Assembly (NCBI GenBank): GCA_021768055.1
Contig: JAASSE010000011.1
Coordinates: 1-9,581, forward strand
From: Gammaproteobacteria bacterium
Lineage (GTDB): Bacteria > Pseudomonadota > Gammaproteobacteria > SZUA-229
DNA length: 9,581 bases
Reading direction: 5' to 3'
The notes beneath the pieces were generated by a model. The model was not told the DNA's origin. It ran no database searches and saw nothing but the letters and a program-made list of their open reading frames with translations. Positions 1-6,569 of this stretch are shown here, in pieces (within the stretch, counting starts at the first letter, position 1; each line of letters starts with the position of its first letter). Made by a program: the position numbers and the translations under genes.

Positions 1-547
1 CGACCTTACGGTCGAGTTCGGCAATGACCTCTACAGGTATGCCGCGTCCACTGATGAGCTCGTGTGCATTCGCAGCACCGGTACGAACTTCTGCACCATA
101 GGACAGGTTCATGCCCGAGCCGAAACCATTGTCCGGACAAATCAGTGTTGAACAATCGTAAGCATCGGCCGCTACAGTCTGAGTATCATCGGTATAGCCA
201 CCGGTTAGATAACCGGCTGCTTCTAGATGTACCCAGACACGCGCACTTTCTGAGGTGGTATCAACCAGGCCGTTGCCATTACCACCATCCGGCGCACCTG
301 GCAGATTCACGTTGGATTGTGCGGTGAGATAATCACCCGGAAACGAACGGTAGCGGTCCTGGAAACTGAACCAGGCTGCGGTAATTCCGTCAACGGTGTT
401 GTTCATCGCACGCACGCGTGCGGTATTGATCAGCTCCTGTCCCTTGAGTACGCCACCGAGCAGCAAGCCAATAATGACCAGCACGATGGCGATTTCAATC
501 AGGGTGAAACCTTGCTGACGACGTTTTGTAACCATGTATGTGTTCAT
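1..547 (-). CDS. Prepilin, FPGD-type type IV pilin-like protein (3' end outside window)
   Basis: Structural or minor pilin subunit, expected in the inner membrane before assembly into a fibre. 182 codons are visible and the frame is open to the left edge. The N-terminus carries a class III prepilin signal: basic leader ending KRRQQG, predicted cut after G13, mature start FTLIE with Glu5 at residue 18, then a hydrophobic helix (about 14-35). The globular part shows FPGD at 69-72, a Gly/Asn loop GGNGNG at 88-93, and ESARVWVHLEAAG at 100-112. This set (FPGD, then GNG, then E...W.HL..AG) recurs in a widespread prepilin family. C132 and C137 may form a disulfide. In that family the C-terminus has a K-(I/V)-D-D-G stretch, so ELDRKV at 177-182 suggests the stop lies shortly beyond the edge (inference). 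The ATG at 547 is preceded by AAGTGA five nt upstream; an in-frame ATG at residue 5 is the alternative. It has its own sigma-54 promoter. Whether it is the major pilin cannot be told. Confidence 0.9.
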   Translation of the reverse strand, partial: MNTYMVTKRRQQGFTLIEIAIVLVIIGLLLGGVLKGQELINTARVRAMNNTVDGITAAWFSFQDRYRSFPGDYLTAQSNVNLPGAPDGGNGNGLVDTTSESARVWVHLEAAGYLTGGYTDDTQTVAADAYDCSTLICPDNGFGSGMNLSYGAEVRTGAANAHELISGRGIPVEVIAELDRKV

Positions 548-602
548 GATTTTCACTTTTATGCGTTATTGCATTCTCTGTTATTGCTCTTATATGAATA
601 TC

Positions 603-618
603 TGCAATTCCCGTACCA
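603..618 (-). promoter_or_regulatory. Sigma-54 (RpoN) -24/-12 promoter for the pilin gene
   Basis: On the minus strand the sequence is TGGTACGGGAATTGCA, which fits the RpoN consensus TGGYACG-N4-TTGCW at every defined position, including the invariant GG and GC at correct spacing. Transcription would start near position 592, giving a leader of about 45 nt before the ATG at 547. Type IV pilin genes are well-known sigma-54 targets (pilA under PilS/PilR). It sits in the only sizeable non-coding gap of the window and points at the pilin. Confidence 0.85.
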
Positions 619-638
619 ACTCTATATAGACTAAAAAA

Positions 639-668
639 TGACCAATTTCACCGGGTTTGACCTAATTT
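639..668. repeat. Two direct repeats TGACC(T)AATTT upstream of the sigma-54 promoter
   Basis: TGACCAATTT (639-648) and TGACCTAATTT (658-668) are direct repeats 19 bp apart, close to two helical turns, lying 21-50 bp upstream of the -24 element. They could be a binding site for an activator or another regulator. Enhancer sites of sigma-54 activators usually lie farther upstream and are often inverted, so the assignment is tentative. No strong terminator hairpin is visible in the 548-694 gap; only a T run (T6 on the minus strand) with a weak 3-bp stem before it. Confidence 0.4.
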
Positions 669-694
669 ATGCTGTTTTTTAGATTGATTTTTGT

Positions 695-1441
695 CTATTT
701 ATCAACACCTTGTCGAGTTTTCGTCAGTTTTTCCTCAAGCACGCGTATTTTGTTCTCCAGGAACCTGAGTTCGTACGGATCGGTGATTTCGCCACTGGCG
801 ATCAAGCCACCGACCAGCACCTTGGCGGCCTCGACTTCGCCCATGTCTTCGAGCACGATGATTTTCATGTCCTTGGCCCAGTAAGGGACGTTTTCACCGG
901 TCGCCTTTTGCACCAGCGCATCGGCATACTTCAATGCCAGCGGCATGTCCCTGAGTTCATGCTTGGCTGTGATCACGGCATGTGCCAGCCAGCGCCAGTG
1001 CTTGTCAGGATTCTCGTTAAACTTGTAAAAGATGTAGTCCATCATTTGGCGCTGCTTTTCACGGTGACTGACACTGCCATAAACCCTGGCGGCAACCAGC
1101 ATCGGGTAATGCCCTTGCGGATCCAGCTCCAGTATCGTATCCAGCCATTCGATGACAACACCATAATCGAGCGAGTGCAGCGGGATGCTGACGCCGGGCT
1201 GGTTATCAAAGGCCTGCAACCACAGGTTCAGTATCTTGGACGTTGCAATCGGTTCACCGAAAGAGCTCATTACGTATGCGCGGGTCGACATCGGGTGCGG
1301 TAGGTCTTCTGCCCTGGCTGCAACAGGTTCCTGCAGACTGTGCCAGGTTAGTTGCAGCGCAAGTGCAACCATCATCAGCACGAACACATAGGCAGGCACA
1401 TCTTTGAACGGTCGGTCTTTATCGATGTAGTGTCTGAGCAT
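695..1441 (-). CDS. Membrane-anchored TPR-like protein of unknown function, linked to ABC permease and pilin
   Basis: 248 aa. A short cytoplasmic N-terminus is followed by one TM helix (about 17-36, VPAYVFVLMMVALALQLTW) and a helical domain predicted to be periplasmic. From about 90 onward there are helix pairs with TPR-like spacing: DYGVVIEWLDTILELDPQG (92-110), HWRWLAHAVITAK (148-160), PLALKYADALVQKA (167-180) and MGEVEAAKVLVGGLIASG (200-217), with a charged coiled end (225-243). I recall similar proteins, with conserved ITDPYELRFL-like tails, beside ABC-2 permeases and pilins in other proteobacteria, but no function is established to my knowledge. The ATG at 1441 overlaps the permease stop by 1 nt (TAATG), so the two are coupled. 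A scaffold or partner role for the permease or pilus is inference. Confidence 0.75.
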   Translation of the reverse strand: MLRHYIDKDRPFKDVPAYVFVLMMVALALQLTWHSLQEPVAARAEDLPHPMSTRAYVMSSFGEPIATSKILNLWLQAFDNQPGVSIPLHSLDYGVVIEWLDTILELDPQGHYPMLVAARVYGSVSHREKQRQMMDYIFYKFNENPDKHWRWLAHAVITAKHELRDMPLALKYADALVQKATGENVPYWAKDMKIIVLEDMGEVEAAKVLVGGLIASGEITDPYELRFLENKIRVLEEKLTKTRQGVDK

Positions 1442-2211
1442 TAAAAATTCTTGCGGTAAAAATCAAACAATGCAATCGCTGATAACAGGGCCAGGTAAAT
1501 AACGGTTTGCGTCATAACCGGCAGCAGTAATTCAAAACTGCCGGTACCGTGTGCCAGCCAGGCTGTTTGTGTAAAACGGTGTAAATCCGGCAACAACCAT
1601 GTTAATACTTCAACAAAGCCATCCATAAATTTCTGCGACAGGGTCGTGTGTGCAATAACCGGGTACTTGGACATCAGGTAGATAGACGTGGCCGTTCTGG
1701 ATGCCGCGTAAATAACAAATACACCGGTGATAGCTGCAGGTATCTGATTGAAGGTAAATAACATGACCAGACCCAGTGCAACGACTAGAACCAGCTCGAA
1801 GAACAGTGATATACCCCAGATCAGTACCTGATCCCCGGCAGCGTACAACAACATCATGGTGCTGAATATCAGCACTATGATCGCGGCCACCTGCACAAAA
1901 CCGACCAGTTTCCCCAGGTAATAACTGCTGCGGGGTATCGGCATTGCAAGTATCATCTCCAGTGTCTTGTCCTGTAACTCACGCACCGTGCTGGAGACAA
2001 CAAACATGGTTATGATCACGACTGCACTCAAACGCAGATAAGCCGCCAGAACCGCAACCTGTGTAACCCGATGCTCGGTAATGGCAAGGTCGCCAATGAA
2101 TTCGACCAGACCGAAGCTGATGGCCACCACCAGCAATGACAACCATAACAGGCGATTACGCATCGACTCTATTATGGTAAATTTCGAAATCGTGACTATT
2201 TTTGAATACAT
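1441..2211 (-). CDS. ABC-2 type transporter permease
   Basis: 256 aa from the ATG at 2211. Membrane subunit of an ABC transporter. About six TM helices are visible (roughly 21-39, 51-73, 102-123, 129-154, 158-178, 233-251). After TM2 comes the family's cytoplasmic coupling segment, VRELQDKTLEMILAMPIPRS (76-95), followed by YYLGKL, which contacts the ATPase in ABC-2 exporters. An in-frame GTG at 2235 would add eight residues. I prefer the ATG because the family typically opens with a basic amphipathic stretch of the MYSKIVTISKFTIIESMRNR kind and because no Shine-Dalgarno precedes the GTG; the ATG itself has only a distant AGG. No ATP-binding subunit is encoded next to it; its usual place is taken by the divergent kinase. 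It is coupled to the TPR-like gene downstream. The substrate is unknown. Myxococcus type IV pili need an ABC transporter (pilGHI), so a pilus-linked role is plausible. Confidence 0.88.
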   Translation of the reverse strand: MYSKIVTISKFTIIESMRNRLLWLSLLVVAISFGLVEFIGDLAITEHRVTQVAVLAAYLRLSAVVIITMFVVSSTVRELQDKTLEMILAMPIPRSSYYLGKLVGFVQVAAIIVLIFSTMMLLYAAGDQVLIWGISLFFELVLVVALGLVMLFTFNQIPAAITGVFVIYAASRTATSIYLMSKYPVIAHTTLSQKFMDGFVEVLTWLLPDLHRFTQTAWLAHGTGSFELLLPVMTQTVIYLALLSAIALFDFYRKNF

Positions 2212-2245
2212 GCCAGTTCTGACCTGGGACCACACTATACAAGTG

Positions 2246-2249
2246 TAGG
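2246..2249 (+). promoter_or_regulatory. Ribosome binding site for the TTG-initiated kinase
   Basis: TAGG, with AGG nine nt before the TTG at 2259. In this frame no ATG or GTG occurs between the upstream stop (TGA at 2220-2222) and the TTG. The next in-frame ATG is codon 20, inside the first membrane helix, so TTG is the best start. Confidence 0.45.
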
Positions 2250-2258
2250 CACAAGTTT

Positions 2259-3929
2259 TTGTCTTTTCTATCTTATAAACAACTTCTGGGTAACGAGCAC
2301 CGCCTGCTGGGGCTGATGATGATTACCCTGCTTGCTGCCCTGTATTTCATCAATGACATCAACATATCCCGCAGCCTGTTTATTACGCATTTCGGTTTTT
2401 TCCTTATGTGGCAGCCTGTTCTCAAGCAGGAACAGGATTTCAGCCTGGTCGACCTGGTTATTCTGGTTGGTCCGATCGGACTGTTTATTATCTGGCTGAA
2501 CCTGTGGCTGACACCTTTCTGGATGCTGCTGCTGCTGAGCCTGCTCACAGGCCGCATATTCTCACAGGGCATGGGCCGTGTGGCTTACAGTATTGCTGTA
2601 ATCGTGCTGTTTCTGGAACTGATCCTGATCACGACACCAGCACTGTTTAACCTGTACACCTTCTCCACACCGACGATTGCCGGCTTGCGGCTCGCGTTGA
2701 TACTCTCCCTGGTGCCGTTGTTTTTCATCCATGCTGAAACACGCTTCACGGTACACGTAGACTTTATCAGGGGCTTCCTGATCGTTTTGCTGACCCTGTT
2801 CCTGTGTATGGGTAGCGTACTGGTTACATTCACCACGGATATCCCCTACCTGCAGGCACTTGCCAGTACGATCATTATCGCAGCTCTGTTCCTGATGACT
2901 ACCTCCATTTTATGGTCACCGCGCGGCGGCTTTTCGGGACTGGCGCAATTATGGGAAAAGTACCTGCTCAACATCGGCGGTCCTTTCGAACAATGGATCT
3001 CCCAGTTGTCTTCACTCGAGGCCAATACGTCACTGGAACCGGACTATTTTCTGAAAACCAGCATCAGCCATTTAGAGGAACGGCACTGGATCAGTGGCAT
3101 TTACTGGAAAACCGAAAAGAGTGAAGGCCTTGTTGGAGAAAAGACTCGTCACCTGGTATCCGTCAATGACAATAAGGTTAGCGTCACCCTGTATGCATAC
3201 AGCCCGATTGGTCCCGCACTGCTGTTGCATACCAAGCTTCTGCTCAGTGTATTGACATTTTATTACCGGGCAAAAGTTCAGGAACGACAACTGACCAAGC
3301 AGGCACATTTACGTGCAATCTACGAAACTGGTTCCAAGTTAACACACGATGTTAAAAATATACTGCAATCAACAAAAACACTGACACAGGCAATATTGCA
3401 GGAAGATTCCCGCTCAGAGGAAACCTTTAACATTCTGAAAAAACAGTTGCCACTGCTGACACAAAGGCTACAGTCCACGCTGGAAAAACTGAGTGCGCCG
3501 ACTGTTGATACCTCGGAAACCATGTCTCTTGTGTCATGGTGGCAAGACATACAGTCAAAGTATGCAGGACGCAATGTAATGTTTTCCGAGTCCATACATG
3601 CTGACCATGAGATTCCCGTGGAGGTTTTCAACACGGTAACTGAAAACCTGCTCGATAATGCGCGCACCAAAAGAATACTTGATCATGAACTTGTTATTAC
3701 CATCACCTTGCAGGCTGATGACAAGCATATCAACCTGCGCGTTATGGACAATGGCAAACCCGTACCAGACGAGGTCAAGGAGTTACTGTTTAATGAAGTT
3801 ATTTTTTCAGAGAATGGGTTTGGAATCGGACTTTATCAATCCAGCCAGCTGGCCAAAAAAGCCGGTTATGAACTCAAACTGGAAAGCAATAACCAGGGTA
3901 ATGTCTGTTTTTCCCTTAGCCGTACATAA
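2259..3929 (+). CDS. Orphan sensor histidine kinase with multi-TM sensor region
   Basis: 556 aa, TTG start. The N-terminal half has about eight hydrophobic helices (roughly 17-31, 40-55, 62-84, 86-101, 108-130, 141-157, 169-191, 198-219). A soluble linker of about 230-340 may be a degenerate GAF-like domain. A coiled helix then leads to the phosphoacceptor: H363 in KLTHDVKN (360-367). The ATPase domain shows the N box TENLLDNAR (461-469), G1 MDNGKPVPD (496-504) and G2 NGFGIGLYQSSQLAKKAG (519-536). All motifs needed for catalysis are present, so it should be active. The HDVKN H-box and multi-TM N-terminus recall PrsK, the exosortase-system kinase that works with a sigma-54 activator, more than PilS, which has HE(I/L)RNP. 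No response regulator is encoded in the window. It is the only plus-strand gene, diverging from the ABC permease and converging on a prepilin gene. Control of the sigma-54 pilin promoter at 603-618 is an inference from context. Confidence 0.9.
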   Translation: MSFLSYKQLLGNEHRLLGLMMITLLAALYFINDINISRSLFITHFGFFLMWQPVLKQEQDFSLVDLVILVGPIGLFIIWLNLWLTPFWMLLLLSLLTGRIFSQGMGRVAYSIAVIVLFLELILITTPALFNLYTFSTPTIAGLRLALILSLVPLFFIHAETRFTVHVDFIRGFLIVLLTLFLCMGSVLVTFTTDIPYLQALASTIIIAALFLMTTSILWSPRGGFSGLAQLWEKYLLNIGGPFEQWISQLSSLEANTSLEPDYFLKTSISHLEERHWISGIYWKTEKSEGLVGEKTRHLVSVNDNKVSVTLYAYSPIGPALLLHTKLLLSVLTFYYRAKVQERQLTKQAHLRAIYETGSKLTHDVKNILQSTKTLTQAILQEDSRSEETFNILKKQLPLLTQRLQSTLEKLSAPTVDTSETMSLVSWWQDIQSKYAGRNVMFSESIHADHEIPVEVFNTVTENLLDNARTKRILDHELVITITLQADDKHINLRVMDNGKPVPDEVKELLFNEVIFSENGFGIGLYQSSQLAKKAGYELKLESNNQGNVCFSLSRT

Positions 3930-3933
3930 TGCA

Positions 3934-4644
3934 TCAAGGCAGTTTGCCGGCCTGCACCATCTTGCCCTTGAGTTCGAATTCAGAAATCCACACGATCATA
4001 TCATCAAAGACCTGGGGTGAGGTTTCACCGGTAACTTCCCTGCTAATGAACAATACCGGGGCGACAGCATCTGTATCAACATTCTCACGCTCGTCATCAT
4101 AGGCAGCACCGGCTGGCACCGCGGGCATAGCCTGATTGTTCAAGTCAATAGCACCATACTGGTTTCTTCCATGTGATATCACCACTGCGGCAACATTGTT
4201 TGAAATCGTGCTCGCAGCCGTTGTGGTACGGTCGATCTGGCCGATACCGGCTGCGTTCGTTGCCAGCGTAAACCCTACCGAGTAGGGCCCTGCAATCCAG
4301 TAACTCCAGGTCGACGACCAGGGATCGAGACGCTCAATGCCCAGTGTCGTCCAGGGCAGATTACCAATGGTGGTCGCTGCAGCACAGGGTGCATCTTCCA
4401 GACCATCATTGTCCGTATCCGGACAGGGTAACCGTGGTGGCGTCTGGCTCACAGCAAAACCGTACAGGGCTGTTTTGATTTCTTCCAGTTGCACCTGGGC
4501 ATCAGCGCGTCGCGTGTTTTCAATGCGCGCACCCAGGGTGCCGAGAAAACTGCCGACCAGGATACCGATAATGACCAGCACCACAGCCAGCTCGATCAGG
4601 CTGAAACCCTTCTGTGACTTTAATGAATGCGATGTAATTAACAT
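3934..4644 (-). CDS. Type IV prepilin-like minor (pseudo)pilin, LPCPD module
   Basis: 236 aa from the ATG at 4644. Leader MLITSHSLKSQKG, predicted cut after G13, mature start FSLIE with Glu5 at residue 18, hydrophobic helix to about 36. The globular domain starts with EEIKTALYGFAV (54-65), then RLPCPDTDNDGLED (71-84), NLPWTTLG (95-102), WSYWIAG (113-119), VAAVVISHGRNQYGA (151-165) and FDDMIVWIS (213-221). D76, D78, D80, G81 and D84 follow the EF-hand-like DxDxDGxxD calcium loop; C74 and C87 bracket it and could pair. The upstream gene contains two diverged copies of this domain. The start overlaps the stop of that gene by 7 nt, implying coupled translation. An in-frame TTG at 4680 would give an unusually long leader and is rejected. 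Probable role: minor pilin in an initiating tip complex together with the upstream protein. Confidence 0.88.
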   Translation of the reverse strand: MLITSHSLKSQKGFSLIELAVVLVIIGILVGSFLGTLGARIENTRRADAQVQLEEIKTALYGFAVSQTPPRLPCPDTDNDGLEDAPCAAATTIGNLPWTTLGIERLDPWSSTWSYWIAGPYSVGFTLATNAAGIGQIDRTTTAASTISNNVAAVVISHGRNQYGAIDLNNQAMPAVPAGAAYDDERENVDTDAVAPVLFISREVTGETSPQVFDDMIVWISEFELKGKMVQAGKLP

Positions 4645-6131
4645 GTAACGGCTACCGGTGGTGATGTCGCGCTCAGGCAAAACATGATGTCATTGGTCGC
4701 TGCTGTCGAATAAACACCGTTACCGGCAGCATCCGGAAACACGGCTTCATTGCCGTTTTCCATGTAATTAGCTACGTTGAACTTGGTATCGGTATCGCCG
4801 CCAACCGGCTCGTTTCTGATCTGCCCCAGCTGGCGGGAACCGGCGAAGACGACCATCGCGGCTCTTTGCGTGCCAGCAACCGTAATACAGTTGGCACCGC
4901 AGGCAGCCGGTGTTATCGCCGGGGCATAATCCTGCGATACCACATAGAAAAAATGGTCCTTCCAGTTTTCCCACAGCCTGCGGTATTCGGCGCTCGTGGT
5001 CTGCAGGTCCACGGTGGTGCCGGAAGTTACCAGCAACGCATTGCAGGCCGCTGCGGTGAACAGCTCATTACTGAAACCAACACCAATATCTGTATTGGAG
5101 TTATCCACGGTCAACGGCAGCCTGCCGGCATAACCGGGTGTTTCATCCACATTGTCATTGTAATTGAGCGTATCGCGGTAGTCGCCCAGCGTCGTCTGTA
5201 CCGGCCACGGCAACCTGCTCAAGCCATTGGCCGCTGCATAGTTGCTCAAGCACATCGACAGCGCCTCAGTGAGGTCGGTCATCTTTTGAATCATGTCCGT
5301 TCTGCTGACAATGGCCGCCCATATTTCGTCGCGTGTGATGGTAACGAAGCGATCATTGTAGGGGTTGGGGCTGGCATCTTCAGACCCGGCAACAGCATGT
5401 ATAAACTGATCCACAGTATCTGCGGCAGCAGACACATCACTGTTGTCCGCCGGCCCGGCAATATCCAGGTAGGCAGCGTAGTTGGCATAATCCTCGCCAC
5501 AGAAGGTCCCGGTTATATCGGGATTCCGCGCCTGACCGGGCAAGGGATCGCCGGCCGCCAACACGACAGCCACCACCCTGTCTTCAGGATTTATGCCCTG
5601 AATGATCGTCCCGACTTCATCAACCGTCTGAAACATGCCATTGCTGTCCTGGTTCAACATCAGGGTCTTGTTTGCCGGTGTCGGCCCCGACTCGTCGTTT
5701 TTGTAATCGCCGCTAACAGCGTACAGCAGGCAGGTACCACTGTTATCGTTCAGTACGTCAACATCGAGAGTTTTCCAGGGGAAGAACCCGATTTTCGATA
5801 CCGACTGGAGACCACAGTTGCCATTATCCTCCAGCCCTTCAGCAAGACCGCCATTATAATCAGGGCAGGGTAAAAACCCGTATTCACCGGGAAAATCAGG
5901 GAACGTATCCAGGTCACCATCGATGTCACCGTAGGTGACCACATAGGAAATCAGTGCCTGCTTGGCCTGGTTCAAAGCGATACTGGTTGAAACCGTTTGT
6001 TGATGTTTTATTTCAAGCGCTGACAGGTCTGACAGAAAATACGTAAGCGCGCCCATTAACATAAAGATCACAAAAATAAGCAGCGCTATTCCCCGCTGTG
6101 CACGTATATTGAGTTGCCGGCTTCTGATCAT
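4638..6131 (-). CDS. Large GspK/PilX-like prepilin with two tandem pilin modules
   Basis: 497 aa. N-terminus MIRSRQLNIRAQRG, then IALLIFVIFMLMGALTYFL: a prepilin-type leader with Gly at 14 and a hydrophobic helix, but the mature +5 residue is I19 rather than Glu. Lack of Glu5 is a hallmark of the tip pseudopilin GspK. The periplasmic part is two diverged copies of one domain. Copy 1: QAKQALISYVV (55-65), FLPCPD (86-91), FFPWKTLDV (116-124), LLYAVSGDY (135-143), VVAVVLAAGDPLPGQAR (186-202), NDRFVTITRDEIW (259-271). Copy 2: LTEALSMCLSNYAA (287-300), RLPWPV (306-311), FFYVVSQDY (394-402), RAAMVVFAGSRQLGQIR (423-439), NDIMFCLS (480-487). Copy 2 has LPWP where copy 1 has LPCP. The 236-aa prepilin encoded next has a single copy. 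Domain 1 is rich in Asp/Asn loops that could bind metal. The start is 12 nt after the preceding stop. Role inferred: priming or tip subunit of the pilus. Confidence 0.85.
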   Translation of the reverse strand: MIRSRQLNIRAQRGIALLIFVIFMLMGALTYFLSDLSALEIKHQQTVSTSIALNQAKQALISYVVTYGDIDGDLDTFPDFPGEYGFLPCPDYNGGLAEGLEDNGNCGLQSVSKIGFFPWKTLDVDVLNDNSGTCLLYAVSGDYKNDESGPTPANKTLMLNQDSNGMFQTVDEVGTIIQGINPEDRVVAVVLAAGDPLPGQARNPDITGTFCGEDYANYAAYLDIAGPADNSDVSAAADTVDQFIHAVAGSEDASPNPYNDRFVTITRDEIWAAIVSRTDMIQKMTDLTEALSMCLSNYAAANGLSRLPWPVQTTLGDYRDTLNYNDNVDETPGYAGRLPLTVDNSNTDIGVGFSNELFTAAACNALLVTSGTTVDLQTTSAEYRRLWENWKDHFFYVVSQDYAPAITPAACGANCITVAGTQRAAMVVFAGSRQLGQIRNEPVGGDTDTKFNVANYMENGNEAVFPDAAGNGVYSTAATNDIMFCLSATSPPVAVTC

Positions 6132-6143
6132 TCGCTGAAACTA

Positions 6144-6569
6144 TCAATAGTTGTCCTTGACCTTGCCGGTACTATCCGACCAGGTCTGGCCCGGCTTTAT
6201 TTTTATTTTTTTGTCCTCTACCCTTACCGGTACCTTATACGTCGACGCATTAGCAGATTGCGGATAGGTCTTTATGCCGTTAACAGAGTTGTTATCCAGC
6301 GTGCTCCTGCCATTCACCCAGATAACATTTTTCCCATCGCTTCTCATCATCAGCCCGTCAACCCTGACATTCGACACAGCGGCATTTTTTTCAGCGTCTT
6401 CCTTGTAAGTGCCACGCCTGACCGCATCAAGCTTCTCTCGCTGACGGGGATCGGTAAACAGCCGGTCAAGCTGTTCTGCGCCTGTGCTTTCTGCGTTTAC
6501 AGCCATCGGTGCTAGCATGCCTAGAGCAACCGAGATCAACCACGTCTTGTAAGATTTGAACAGCATCAT
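6144..6569 (-). CDS. Small secreted MshK/PilP-like pilus accessory protein
   Basis: 141 aa with a Sec signal peptide: KSYKTW, hydrophobic stretch about 10-25, predicted cut AVNA|E after residue 26. The mature part begins with a helix, LDRLFTDPRQREKLDAVRRG (34-53), followed by a low-complexity linker and a beta segment VDGLMMRSDGKNVIWVNGRS (70-89). The end KIKIKPGQTW...GKVKD (121-139) looks like an SH3- or HR-like strand set. The LF-TP-Q-R-LD helix plus NG-x-RSDG-x-W-NG pattern is typical of small proteins encoded at this place in MSHA-like clusters, where MshK sits after the PilN/PilO-like genes. By analogy with PilP or GspC it may link the inner-membrane platform to the secretin (inference). 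The ATG overlaps the previous stop by 1 nt (TAATG); a second ATG follows immediately (codon 2). I could not assign a firm family name. Confidence 0.72.
   Translation of the reverse strand: MMLFKSYKTWLISVALGMLAPMAVNAESTGAEQLDRLFTDPRQREKLDAVRRGTYKEDAEKNAAVSNVRVDGLMMRSDGKNVIWVNGRSTLDNNSVNGIKTYPQSANASTYKVPVRVEDKKIKIKPGQTWSDSTGKVKDNY

Noticed and set aside
1..14. Perfect inverted repeat CGACC-TTAC-GGTCG at the left edge; on the minus-strand RNA a 5-bp stem with a GUAA (GNRA) loop.
   Set aside because: It lies inside the pilin frame (LDRKV codons) at the window edge. Without the following bases no terminator or RNA element can be claimed.
619..694. Possible rho-independent terminator after the TPR-like gene (T6 run on the minus strand near 633-638).
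   Set aside because: Only a 3-bp stem precedes the T run; too weak to call.
710..1303. Plus-strand open frame of 197 codons opposite the TPR-like gene.
   Set aside because: It is the antisense shadow of a gene with a coherent TM helix and TPR-like pattern and a coupled start.
4645..4680. Longer prepilin starting at TTG 4680.
   Set aside because: It would give a 25-residue leader; the ATG at 4644 gives a 13-residue basic leader and a typical stop-start overlap with the upstream gene.
5083..5098. Short palindrome CCAATA-TCTG-TATTGG within the large prepilin gene.
   Set aside because: A 6-bp stem inside a coding region is expected by chance at this scale, and nothing else nearby suggests regulation.
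4866..5873. Long plus-strand open frame of 335 codons opposite the large prepilin gene.
   Set aside because: Its translation has no recognisable domain, is rich in Arg/His/Ile as antisense frames often are, and the minus-strand frame is clearly a real protein with family motifs.
6195..6390. A-runs (A7 twice on the minus strand) in the MshK/PilP-like gene that could be slippage or phase-variation sites.
   Set aside because: The frame is intact, the runs encode ordinary Lys/Glu/Asn codons, and no alternative frame product looks meaningful.
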